From: Chryseobacterium sp. Leaf394
GTDB lineage: Bacteria > Bacteroidota > Bacteroidia > Flavobacteriales > Weeksellaceae
Direction of reading: 5' to 3'
DNA: 52,829 nucleotides
Assembly: GCF_001424105.1 (NCBI RefSeq)
Contig: NZ_LMQH01000012.1
Coordinates: 88,447-141,275 of the forward strand
Positions 44,060-51,884 of this stretch are shown piece by piece (position 1 is the stretch's first letter; every line of letters starts with the position of its first letter). The notes below the pieces were generated by a model that was given only the letters and a program-made list of their open reading frames with translations, had not been told where the DNA came from and made no database searches. A program made the position numbers and the translations under genes.

Positions 44060-44067
44060 CAAATTTA
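44060..44067 (-). promoter_or_regulatory. -7 box for poxB
   Basis: Minus-strand TAAATTTG, with a TTG (44092-44094) 24 nt further upstream, one base beyond the usual spacing. It lies inside the alternative longer frame. This supports the shorter start of poxB. Confidence 0.4.
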
Positions 44068-44127
44068 GTCAATTAAAGTTTCTTAAAGAAGCAATAAGAA
44101 TACTTTTTATTCTGCTTACATCATAGC

Positions 44128-44156
44128 AAAAAAAACTCCGCAAACACTTGCGGAGT
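44128..44156 (-). terminator. Terminator of the 44265-44975 gene
   Basis: ACTCCGCAA pairs perfectly with TTGCGGAGT (9 bp, 4-nt loop) and on the minus strand is followed by a T7 run. It separates the TonB-C-like gene from poxB. Confidence 0.8.
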
Positions 44157-44264
44157 CGTTTTAGTTTATTTAAAATGCTTTTTCTGCTCAGGAACTTAGT
44201 CAGGATTTTATAATTCTAATTCAATTTGTTACAGATTAAATCAAAAGATTTATTTCTAAAAACA

Positions 44265-44975
44265 TTAAAGACTGATCGTCAGCGGCAACCTGAAATGGCT
44301 TTTGACAGGTCTTCCGTGGATGTTACCAGGTGTCCATTTATTTTTAACCTGAGCTACACTTTTCACGATCATATCATCAAATTCTTTAAGTCCGGATGAC
44401 TGTTCAAGTTGAATATCACTCATTTCTCCGGCCATATCAATGATGAATCTGACCTGAAGTCTGACTGTACTTTTAAATTTAAAACGCGACAGGTCAACGC
44501 TTTTCGCCACTTTCTTCCTGAAATTATTAATCCCTCCATCATATTCCGGCATTTTATAATCCTTTGCAGGATCGTAACCTTCCGGCAACTCGCCAAACAG
44601 CTCGTCAGGAATAATCCAAAAACTGGTCTGTGCCGCCACCTTTTGACCATCAACTTCAGCAGGTTTCCAGCCTTTTAAATATTTTGCAACCTCTCTCGAA
44701 AGATCGTGAGTACATTTGTTTCTGTTCAGAGCCTCCTCATTTTCTTCCTTTACATATTTTACTGTACTATCAGGATAGACAACCAATTTAAATGAATACA
44801 TTTCATTTTTATCCTCACAAGGTTTAAGATTCTTTTCCTTCAAAACTTTATGATAATCTTTATAGAACTGTATGTTTCCACCATGATAATCATCCTGATC
44901 TTTTGGGTACCGGTCTAAAATCTGCGCAATGGAAAAGCTACTGGTCAAAATAAAAAACAACACTATTTTTTTCAT
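44265..44975 (-). CDS. Secreted protein with TonB-C-like C-terminus
   Basis: The start is placed at the ATG at 44973-44975, giving signal MKKIVLFFILTSSFSIA-Q. An upstream TTG overlaps a TAAATTTG box (44988-44995) and is unlikely. The protein has about 236 residues. The mature start (ILDRYPKDQDDYHGGNIQFY), the Cys pair and the C-terminal TonB-C-like region (RLQVRFIIDMAGEMSDIQLE, NKWTPGNIHGRPVKSHFRLP) parallel the 39611-40342 product. It has no membrane anchor. The two are diverged paralogues separated by poxB-MFS and the 40454-40942 gene. Confidence 0.65.
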   Translation of the reverse strand: MKKIVLFFILTSSFSIAQILDRYPKDQDDYHGGNIQFYKDYHKVLKEKNLKPCEDKNEMYSFKLVVYPDSTVKYVKEENEEALNRNKCTHDLSREVAKYLKGWKPAEVDGQKVAAQTSFWIIPDELFGELPEGYDPAKDYKMPEYDGGINNFRKKVAKSVDLSRFKFKSTVRLQVRFIIDMAGEMSDIQLEQSSGLKEFDDMIVKSVAQVKNKWTPGNIHGRPVKSHFRLPLTISL

Positions 44976-45040
44976 CTGTATTTTTTTCAAATTTAAAAAA
45001 AATTCAAATTTTAATTTTGGTGTTTTAAGATTTAACAGAA

Positions 45041-46240
45041 TTATAATATTTCAATCTGGTTTCTCAACAAATCTTCAAACTCATCTCTTTTTCTGATCAG
45101 ATGAGCCTTTCCGTCTAAAAACAGAACCTCAGCAGGTTTTAATCTTGAATTAAAATTGGAACTCATCTCAAAACCGTAAGCACCAGCGTTGTGGAAAGCC
45201 AACACATCGCCTTCCCTCACTTCATTTAATTTTCTGTCCCACGCGAAAGTATCGGTTTCACAGATATTTCCGACTACAGTATATATTCTTTCGGCACCTT
45301 TTGGATTGGATAAATTTTCAATCTGATGATAAGAATCGTAGAACATCGGACGGATCAAATGATTAAATCCGGAATTTACTCCGACAAAAACTGTTGCTGT
45401 TGTCTGTTTAATCACATTGGCTTTTACCAGTAAATGACCGCTTTTTCCAACCAAAAACTTGCCCGGCTCAAACCAAAGTTCGAATTTCTTACCTGTATTT
45501 TTTGAAAATTCTGCGATTACTTTTTCTACTTTTTTACCTAAGGTTTTCACATCCGTTTCCTCTTCGCTGTCCTGATAAGGAATTTTGAAACCACTTCCCA
45601 TATCCAGATATTTCAGATTCGGGAAATGTTCAGAAAGTTCAAGCATAATTTCAAGAGCCTGAAGGAAAACATCCGGATCTTTAATTTCGCTTCCCGTGTG
45701 CATGTGAAGCCCTTCTACATTGAGATTTGTAGATTTCATCACCCTTTCGATATGACGAACCTGATGAATGGAAATACCGAATTTAGAATCGATGTGTCCT
45801 GTTGAGATTTTATAGTTTCCGCCTGCAAAAATATGCGGATTGATTCTTACCAAAATCGGATACGTGTTTCCGTATTTGTTTCCGAACTGCTCAAGAATAG
45901 AGATGTTATCGATGTTGATATGAACCCCGAAGGTCATCGCCTCCTCGATCTCAGCCAGGTCGACACAGTTTGGCGTGAACAGGATTTTTTCTTTTGGGAA
46001 ACCTGCTTTTAAACCCAATTTAACCTCATTAATGGAAACACAATCCAGAGAAGCACCGAGGTTCTTGACGTATTTCAGAATATTGATGTTGGTCAGTGCC
46101 TTTGCAGCGTAGAAAAACTTAGTGTGTTTCAGAAACGAAGATGTAAGTTTTTCGTATTGTATTTTGATGGATTCTGCATCGTAAACATACACCGGTGTGC
46201 CAAATTCATTGGCGATCTTCAATAATTCTTTTGAGGTCAT
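45041..46240 (-). CDS. lysA: Diaminopimelate decarboxylase
   Basis: The protein has 399 residues and carries out the last step of lysine synthesis, removing CO2 from meso-diaminopimelate with PLP. The PLP lysine lies in FFYAAKAL (about 42-49). The substrate/PLP motifs are HMHTGSEIKD, GSGFKIPY, WFEPGKFLVG and, at the dimer partner, GNICETDTFAWDR and NAGAYGFEMSSNFNSR. Length is normal. The start lies 17 nt after an intrinsic terminator that follows a lysine-rich leader ORF. This points to attenuation by lysine supply. Confidence 0.93.
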   Translation of the reverse strand: MTSKELLKIANEFGTPVYVYDAESIKIQYEKLTSSFLKHTKFFYAAKALTNINILKYVKNLGASLDCVSINEVKLGLKAGFPKEKILFTPNCVDLAEIEEAMTFGVHINIDNISILEQFGNKYGNTYPILVRINPHIFAGGNYKISTGHIDSKFGISIHQVRHIERVMKSTNLNVEGLHMHTGSEIKDPDVFLQALEIMLELSEHFPNLKYLDMGSGFKIPYQDSEEETDVKTLGKKVEKVIAEFSKNTGKKFELWFEPGKFLVGKSGHLLVKANVIKQTTATVFVGVNSGFNHLIRPMFYDSYHQIENLSNPKGAERIYTVVGNICETDTFAWDRKLNEVREGDVLAFHNAGAYGFEMSSNFNSRLKPAEVLFLDGKAHLIRKRDEFEDLLRNQIEIL

Positions 46241-46256
46241 ATTTTAAATTTTACAT

Positions 46257-46289
46257 AAAAAAAGGCAGATTCTTCGGAAAGAGTCTGCC
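46257..46289 (-). terminator. Leader terminator (attenuator) upstream of lysA
   Basis: On the minus strand GGCAGACTCTT-TCCG-AAGAATCTGCC forms 10 bp with one mismatch and a 4-nt loop, followed by T7 (46257-46263). The lysA ATG is only 17 nt further, too close for a separate promoter, so lysA transcription must read through this hairpin. Its 5' arm GCAGACTCTT (46279-46288) can instead pair with AAGAGTTGC at the leader stop codon (46313-46321), 9 bp with one bulge, which would block termination. Confidence 0.75.
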
Positions 46290-46319
46290 ATAACATTATT
46301 TTTTCATGCAACGCAACTC

Positions 46320-46391
46320 TTAGGTATTCCAAACCTTTGAAAACTTTACAGCTCCCTTCTTACCGGTTTGTTTTTGTTTAAAATTCTGCAT
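46320..46391 (-). CDS. Lysine-rich leader peptide of lysA
   Basis: A 23-codon frame begins ATG at 46389-46391 and ends TAA at 46320-46322. The peptide begins MQNFKQKQTGKK and continues GAVKFSKVWNT, with 6 Lys in 23 residues. A TATTTTTG box lies 20 nt upstream. The stop codon overlaps the segment that can pair with the lysA terminator. Ribosomes stalled at Lys codons would free that segment; ribosomes reaching the stop would cover it. A longer in-frame extension (to 46526) overlaps the exonuclease gene and is less likely. Confidence 0.55.
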   Translation of the reverse strand: MQNFKQKQTGKKGAVKFSKVWNT

Positions 46392-46411
46392 TGCTACTTT
46401 TAATTCTTTTG

Positions 46412-46419
46412 CAAAAATA
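46412..46419 (-). promoter_or_regulatory. -7 box for the lysA leader transcript
   Basis: Minus-strand TATTTTTG fits TANNTTTG and lies 20 nt before the leader ATG. No clear TTG lies 17-23 nt upstream. The box is outside the exonuclease coding region. Confidence 0.4.
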
Positions 46420-46494
46420 CTATTTATTTTGAGAAATTGAATCTGAAACTTCATTCCTGCTGACAAAATTGTGCATGAACACAAAAATATTCTT

Positions 46495-47718
46495 CTATTT
46501 CGGCAATGGTAAGGTTTCGAAATCACCGCGGAGCAGTGCTATCTGAAGATCATTAACCAAATCCGAAGACTGAAAACAGGTGTCAATTTTTAGTTTTGAT
46601 ATTTTACTTAAAGTCTGAATCTGTGTGAAAAGTTCGTAGAAACCATAAGATTTCACCTTTCCCTGTTCGATAATGATGAACAGTTTTTCACCTAATTTTC
46701 TGCCTGCGCCAAGCCAAAGTTCGTTTCTTTTCTTAAATTCAATGGTATTCTGAAGGACTTCAGCGAATTCAAATTCAGGTTTTGTGGCTAAAAACTGAAT
46801 CGCTTTGGCTCCCTGAGTGTAAGATTTAAATTTAATGATAGGCTTTTCGGTCTTATTCAGTTTTGTTTTCTCAACTACATACTGACTGTTTCTGAAATAG
46901 AGTCCGTAAGGAAAAATATCTCTTTTTCTGATATTTTTGGAGTTCAGAATCAGTTTTGCGATAATTTCCGTCCCGGTAAGTTCAAAATTAATCTGCTCAA
47001 CAGCTTTCTGAATTGGCTCCCACTTTTTAGATTTGGAATTAAAAATCTTCTTCGAAAATTTGTTGATGTCCTGAGCGTGCTCCGAAAAAATAATTTTCCC
47101 GTTCCCGTCCTGAAAGTAAACAAAACCCTTTTCGTTAGGCAAATCCTGAGTTAACAGCTTTATTTTGTTAATATAAGTCTTTGCATTGGTCTCATCATGC
47201 TGTTTCTGAATAATCTCATTTTCAGTATCCTTTGAAACCAAAAGTTTGAAAAGTTCCAGGGTTGCTCTGGCATCACCGTCTGCTCTGTGTGCATTTGTCA
47301 ACGGAATTCCTAAGGATTTCACCAGTTTTTGAAGCGAATAGCTTACCTCATCTGGAATCAGTTTTTTGGCTAAAGGAATTGTATCTAAAGTATTGATTTT
47401 GAAATCATAACCAAGCCGCTGAAACGACTGACGAAGCATTCTGTAATCAAAATCAATGTTGTGCCCTACCAGGGTTGTACCTTTTGTAATTTCAACCACT
47501 CTTTTTGCCAGTTCATGAAATTTCGGAGCGGTTTTCACCATTTTCGGGCTGATATTGGTCAGTTTCTGTACAAAAGGAGTGATATCACTTTCGGGATTGA
47601 CCAGCGAAATAAACTGATCCACAATTTTATGACCGTCATATTTGTAGATGGCAATATCAATAATGCTTTCTTTCCTGAATCCCGCACCATTACTCTCTAT
47701 GTCTATAATTGAATACAT
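46495..47718 (-). CDS. DEDDh exonuclease with degenerate GIY-YIG-like C-terminal half
   Basis: The protein has 407 residues. The N-terminal exonuclease domain (about 1-165) matches DNA polymerase III epsilon/RNase T types: Asp-Glu in YSIIDIESNG, LVGHNIDFDYRML and HRADGDARATLELF (DEDDh). The C-terminal part (about 195-400) lines up with the UvrC/Cho GIY-YIG region: GFVYFQDGNGKIIFSEHAQD stands where active enzymes have GVYYF...IYVGKA, and INFELTGTEIIAKLIL follows. The catalytic Tyr/Arg pattern is not kept, so this half is probably inactive or only binds DNA. Confidence 0.75.
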   Translation of the reverse strand: MYSIIDIESNGAGFRKESIIDIAIYKYDGHKIVDQFISLVNPESDITPFVQKLTNISPKMVKTAPKFHELAKRVVEITKGTTLVGHNIDFDYRMLRQSFQRLGYDFKINTLDTIPLAKKLIPDEVSYSLQKLVKSLGIPLTNAHRADGDARATLELFKLLVSKDTENEIIQKQHDETNAKTYINKIKLLTQDLPNEKGFVYFQDGNGKIIFSEHAQDINKFSKKIFNSKSKKWEPIQKAVEQINFELTGTEIIAKLILNSKNIRKRDIFPYGLYFRNSQYVVEKTKLNKTEKPIIKFKSYTQGAKAIQFLATKPEFEFAEVLQNTIEFKKRNELWLGAGRKLGEKLFIIIEQGKVKSYGFYELFTQIQTLSKISKLKIDTCFQSSDLVNDLQIALLRGDFETLPLPK

Positions 47719-47845
47719 TATATCTAAATAAATCTTCTTTTCTTAATTGCCAAACCTTTACAACAATCAACGATAACTCTGCTTCAGTGGTTTGACCAAT
47801 CTGCTAAAATAATAAAATTAATCATAAAGCCTGAAAACCGTACCA

Positions 47846-49372
47846 TTATCTTCTCCGTTTTCCTAAGCCCAACATTCCCAAAATCGCTTTCGCACCTTCA
47901 CGCATCAAAGTGTTGGCAAATGTTCTTCCTGCTCGGCTTTTTAACACCTGCTCAAACATTCCCGGTTCTTCTTTTACAGGTTTTGTTTTTTGTGTTGGAC
48001 TTGAATTTTCAACTGCCTGCTCCATTCTTTTTACTAAAATTTCATACGCAGACTCGCTGTCGATTGGTTTTTCATATTTTGAAACAAGTGCTGATCTTGA
48101 GGTCAGTTCTGAAACTTCAGCATCATTCAGAACATCCATTCTGGATTCAGGAGAAATCAGATATGTATGAACCAATGGCGTTGGAATTCCTTTTTCATCC
48201 AAAGCGGTGACAAAAGCCTCACCAATTCCTAGGTTTTGAATTAATTCTGAGGCATTGTAAAATTCTGTGGTTGGATAATTTTCTACGGCTTTTGAAATTT
48301 CTTTTTTATCTTTTGCGGTAAAACCTCTCAGCGCATGCTGGATTTTTAAACCTAACTGTGAAAGCACATTTTCAGGAACATCACCCGGAATCTGAGTAAT
48401 AAAATAAATTCCAACCCCTTTTGAACGGATCAGCTTCACCATCGTTTCAATTTGTGAAACCAGTGCTTTTGAAGATTCATCAAAAATCAGGTGCGCTTCG
48501 TCTATGAACAGAACCAATTTAGGTTTTCCGCTGTCGCCTTCTTCAGGGAAAGTCATGTAAATTTCAGCAAAAAGCGAAAGCATAAATGTGGAGAAAAGCT
48601 GTGGTTTATTTTGAATATCGGCAACTCTTAAAATATTAACAACCCCTTTTCCATCTCTCGTTTCAAGCAAATCATGAACATCAAAGCTCAGTTCTCCGAA
48701 GAAATCTGCAGCTCCCTGCTGTTCCAGTGCAACAATCGACCGTAAAATTGCGCCCAAAGAAGCCGAAGCAATTGAACCATAATTTGCGGACAATTCTGCT
48801 TTACCTTGAGGATTATCAGTTACATATTGGAGAACTTTCTTTAAGTCATTTAAATCAATTAAAGGCAAACCTTTGTCATCACAATATTTAAAAACAATTG
48901 ACATGATACTTTGCTGCGTATCATTCAGTTCTAAAATTTTGCTTAATAAAACAGGCCCGAATTCTGTGACAGTAGCTCTTAACTTCACCCCTTTTCCTCC
49001 CGAAATACTCATCAATTCAACGGGGAAAGCCTGCGGATTATAAGGCAACTGTGTTTTTGCATAACGTTCTTCAATGATAGAATTCATTTGTCCGGATTCG
49101 GCAATTCCTGAAAAATCACCTTTAATATCCAGAACCAAAGAAGGAATTCCTGCGTGAGAAAGCTGCTCGGCGAAAACCTGAAGTGTTTTTGTTTTTCCGG
49201 TTCCCGTGGCTCCGGCAATCAGACCGTGACGGTTTATGGTTTTAAGAGGAATGGTAACGTTGACTTCTGTGACTACATCACCGTCCAGCATTCCTTTTCC
49301 CAGAATTATATGTTCTCCCTTTGGAGTGTATCTTTTTGAAAGTTCGTCAATAAATTTTGTTTTGTCTGCCAT
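47846..49372 (-). CDS. HerA-like (DUF853/YjgR) ATPase
   Basis: The protein has 508 residues of the HerA/FtsK superfamily. Walker A is GATGTGKTKTLQVFAEQL (about 53-70), Walker B is KLVLFIDEAHLIFDESS, and the sensor region is VGIYFITQIPGDVPENVLSQ. The C-terminus is basic (GMLGLGKRRR). YjgR proteins are widespread and their physiological role is not known. No NurA partner lies nearby. It stands alone between the exonuclease gene and the divergent persulfide operon. Confidence 0.85.
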   Translation of the reverse strand: MADKTKFIDELSKRYTPKGEHIILGKGMLDGDVVTEVNVTIPLKTINRHGLIAGATGTGKTKTLQVFAEQLSHAGIPSLVLDIKGDFSGIAESGQMNSIIEERYAKTQLPYNPQAFPVELMSISGGKGVKLRATVTEFGPVLLSKILELNDTQQSIMSIVFKYCDDKGLPLIDLNDLKKVLQYVTDNPQGKAELSANYGSIASASLGAILRSIVALEQQGAADFFGELSFDVHDLLETRDGKGVVNILRVADIQNKPQLFSTFMLSLFAEIYMTFPEEGDSGKPKLVLFIDEAHLIFDESSKALVSQIETMVKLIRSKGVGIYFITQIPGDVPENVLSQLGLKIQHALRGFTAKDKKEISKAVENYPTTEFYNASELIQNLGIGEAFVTALDEKGIPTPLVHTYLISPESRMDVLNDAEVSELTSRSALVSKYEKPIDSESAYEILVKRMEQAVENSSPTQKTKPVKEEPGMFEQVLKSRAGRTFANTLMREGAKAILGMLGLGKRRR

Positions 49373-49660
49373 TTGATATTTTTAACATCTAAAGGTAATT
49401 ATTTTTGTAAAAACTGCCATTTCAATTTTGTGAATTTCTTAATAATCTAATTTTAAAATGAATATAGTTGAATATGATATAAAACAGTCTACAATTTTTA
49501 TCAACTTCTATCTTACGCTTAGTCGTTGAATTTTAATGAGTTCCACATAAATTGAAAATATGAAAATTTTACAATCGAAAGAAACTATCAATCAGAATTA
49601 TCATTTCTTTATAATTAATTCATTACTTTGTAACCTTATAATTATCTTAAATACAACTCA

Positions 49661-51070
49661 ATGAAAATTGAACAAATATATACAGGTTGCTTGGCACAGG
49701 GCGCATATTACATCGTATCAGGAAATGAAGCAGCAATCATAGACCCGCTTCGTGAAGTAAAACCTTACCTGGACCGCCTTGAAAAAGACAACGTGACTTT
49801 AAAATATATATTTGAAACTCATTTTCACGCAGATTTTGTCTCAGGACATTTAGATTTAAGCAAAAAAACAGACGCGCCCATTGTTTACGGACCGACTGCA
49901 AAACCTGAATTTGAGGCTATCATTGCAGAAGACAATCAGATTTTCGAAATCGGAAATATAAAAATTAAAGCCCTTCATACTCCCGGTCACACAATGGAAA
50001 GCACGACTTACCTTCTGATCGATGAAAACGGTATTGAAACAGCCATTTTCACAGGAGATACTCTATTTTTGGGAGATGTTGGCCGTCCCGATCTTGCGCA
50101 AAAAGCAGGAACGATGACTCAGGAAGATCTTGCCGGAATTTTATATGAAAGTCTGCACAGCAAAATTTTACCGCTTGATGACAGCATTACGGTTTACCCG
50201 GCCCATGGCGCAGGTTCGGCTTGCGGAAAGAATATGCAGAAGGAAACGGTTGATATTCTGGGCAATCAGAGAAAAACCAATTACGCACTGAATCAACCGG
50301 ATAAAGAATCTTTCATTAAGGAAGTCTTAGATGGCCTGACGGCTCCGCCAAAGTATTTTGGGATGAACGTGGCGATGAATAAAAATGGCTACGAAAGCCT
50401 TGATGATGTGATGGATAAAGGATTAAACCCAATTTCTGTGGAAGATTTTGAAAGTTTTGCCGAAGAAACCGGAGCTTTGATTTTAGACACGCGCGGTCCT
50501 GCAGAATTTCATAAAGGATTTATTCCGAACTCTATCAACATCGGTCTGAAAGGTGATTTTGCACCATGGGTTGGAAGTTTAATCGTCGATGTAAAACACC
50601 CTCTGCTTTTGGTTGCCGACGAAGGAACTGAAGAAGAAGTGATTACGAGATTAAGCAGAGTTGGTTTTGATAATGTTGTTGGCTATTTAAAAGGAGGTTT
50701 CAGTTCATGGAAAAATTCTACAAAGGAAATTGATGAAGTGAAAAGAATTACTCCGACTGAATTTGTAGAACAGTTTAATGAACATTCAAAAATCATCGAT
50801 GTAAGAAAAATCGGAGAATATTCTGCAGAACATATTGATAACGCATACAGCAGACCTTTAGATACAATCAGCGACTGGGTTTCAACAGTTGATGATTCTG
50901 AGCATTTCTTTTTGCATTGCGCCGGAGGTTACCGAAGCATGATCGCCGCAAGCATTCTCAACTCACACGGAATCAGAAACTTCACTGAAATCGAAGGTGG
51001 ATTTAATGGTATTAAAAAAACAGAAAAACTTCCGGTTTCGGATTTTGTCTGTCAGTCTAAAATGCTTTAA
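49661..51070 (+). CDS. Metallo-beta-lactamase fold hydrolase with two rhodanese domains (persulfide dioxygenase-like)
   Basis: The protein has 469 residues. The MBL domain (about 1-230) has THFHADFVSGH, LHTPGHTMES and FTGDTLFLGDVGRPDL, typical of iron-binding persulfide dioxygenases. The first rhodanese domain (about 260-350) has VADEG where the active-site Cys loop should be, so it is catalytically dead. The second (about 365-460) keeps Cys in LHCAGGYRS. Such CstB/BLH-like enzymes oxidise persulfide and move sulfane sulfur. The stop is directly followed by the ATG of the rhodanese lipoprotein. Confidence 0.85.
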   Translation: MKIEQIYTGCLAQGAYYIVSGNEAAIIDPLREVKPYLDRLEKDNVTLKYIFETHFHADFVSGHLDLSKKTDAPIVYGPTAKPEFEAIIAEDNQIFEIGNIKIKALHTPGHTMESTTYLLIDENGIETAIFTGDTLFLGDVGRPDLAQKAGTMTQEDLAGILYESLHSKILPLDDSITVYPAHGAGSACGKNMQKETVDILGNQRKTNYALNQPDKESFIKEVLDGLTAPPKYFGMNVAMNKNGYESLDDVMDKGLNPISVEDFESFAEETGALILDTRGPAEFHKGFIPNSINIGLKGDFAPWVGSLIVDVKHPLLLVADEGTEEEVITRLSRVGFDNVVGYLKGGFSSWKNSTKEIDEVKRITPTEFVEQFNEHSKIIDVRKIGEYSAEHIDNAYSRPLDTISDWVSTVDDSEHFFLHCAGGYRSMIAASILNSHGIRNFTEIEGGFNGIKKTEKLPVSDFVCQSKML

Positions 51071-51436
51071 ATGAAGACCTTTTTATTTGGAATTATTCTT
51101 GTGGCATTCTTCTCACTGAATGCCTGTAAAACTGCGTCTGCACAACAGAATATTGCCAAAACAGATATCAAAGAACTTGTAAAAGATCCAGAAACTATCT
51201 TAGTTGACGTACGTATTCCGGAGCAGTATGCAGAAGGAACAGCTAAAGACGCCATAAATATTCCTTTGGCGGAAATCCAGAACAAAGCAGAATCTTTAAA
51301 AGGTAAAAAAGCAGTCGTTTTCTGCAACAAAGGGATTCAGGCAGATGACGCTGTGGAAATTTTAAGAAAGAACGGCATTGAAGCGTATGATGGCAAGACT
51401 TTAGACAACATCAAAGCCATTCAGAATTTAAAGTAA
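51071..51436 (+). CDS. Rhodanese-domain lipoprotein
   Basis: The protein has 121 residues. Signal MKTFLFGIILVAFFSLNAC-KT is a lipobox, so the enzyme faces the periplasm. The rhodanese domain (about 28-115) has LVDVRIPEQYAEGTAKDAIN and the active Cys in VVFCNKGIQA. It begins immediately after the MBL-rhodanese stop and precedes a thioredoxin by 19 nt. I infer transfer of sulfane sulfur in the envelope in the same pathway. Confidence 0.85.
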   Translation: MKTFLFGIILVAFFSLNACKTASAQQNIAKTDIKELVKDPETILVDVRIPEQYAEGTAKDAINIPLAEIQNKAESLKGKKAVVFCNKGIQADDAVEILRKNGIEAYDGKTLDNIKAIQNLK

Positions 51437-51455
51437 AATATTAAATGAAATTATT

Positions 51456-51755
51456 ATGTCACAAAAATTTCAGGAACTTATAGAATCAGAAAGACCCGTA
51501 TTGATCGATTTTTTCGCGACATGGTGTCAGCCCTGTAAAGTACAGTCATCAGTTTTAACGACTGTGAAAGAGAAAGTAGGTGAAGGTGCACGAATTGTTA
51601 AAATTGACGTTGACCAATACCCTGCAATTGCTTCCCAGTATGGCGTGCGTGGCGTTCCGACTTTAGCGGTTTTCAAAAAAGGAGAACTGCTGTATAAAGA
51701 AAGTGGCGTGCATGATGTAAACCGTTTGACGCAGCTTTTGGAGCAGTATATTTAG
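51456..51755 (+). CDS. Thioredoxin
   Basis: The protein has 99 residues with the whole thioredoxin fold. The active site is FFATWCQPCK (Trp-Cys-Gln-Pro-Cys, a variant of WCGPC), and the conserved cis-Pro lies in GVRGVPTLAVF. No signal peptide, so it is cytoplasmic. The third gene of the sulfur operon; it probably reduces persulfides or disulfides made by the two rhodanese-type proteins. The Gln for Gly change may shift its redox potential. Confidence 0.88.
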   Translation: MSQKFQELIESERPVLIDFFATWCQPCKVQSSVLTTVKEKVGEGARIVKIDVDQYPAIASQYGVRGVPTLAVFKKGELLYKESGVHDVNRLTQLLEQYI

Positions 51756-51814
51756 GTTGAGGCTAAGATTTAGGTTAAACGTGAAAATATTTTTTACCCA
51801 CAGATCACACGGTT

Positions 51815-51868
51815 TTTCACAGATTTTCACGGATTTTTATTTACAATCATCCGTGAAAATCTGTGAAA
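51815..51868. repeat. Perfect 20-bp inverted repeat of the CACAGATTT family
   Basis: TTTCACAGATTTTCACGGAT (51815-51834) is followed after 14 nt by its exact complement (51849-51868). It lies between the convergent thioredoxin and amidase genes and may act as a two-way terminator or transcript end. It is related to the element at 16387-16516. Just before it, 51757-51776 resembles the fumC hairpin arm. Confidence 0.75.
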
Positions 51869-51884
51869 TCTTTGGGATTGACTT

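Noticed and set aside
46241..46420. Lysine riboswitch (L box) upstream of lysA
   Set aside because: The leader is too short for the roughly 170-nt five-helix L-box fold, and the lysine-rich ORF with a simple terminator fits attenuation better.
46320..46526. 68-residue reading frame overlapping the end of the exonuclease gene
   Set aside because: Its N-terminal part overlaps the well-supported exonuclease gene in another frame. The internal 23-codon leader with its own -7 box explains the conserved-looking part better.
49600..49660. Promoter TTACTTTG before the persulfide operon
   Set aside because: It differs from TANNTTTG at one key base and has no TTG at the right distance, so it is too weak to list.
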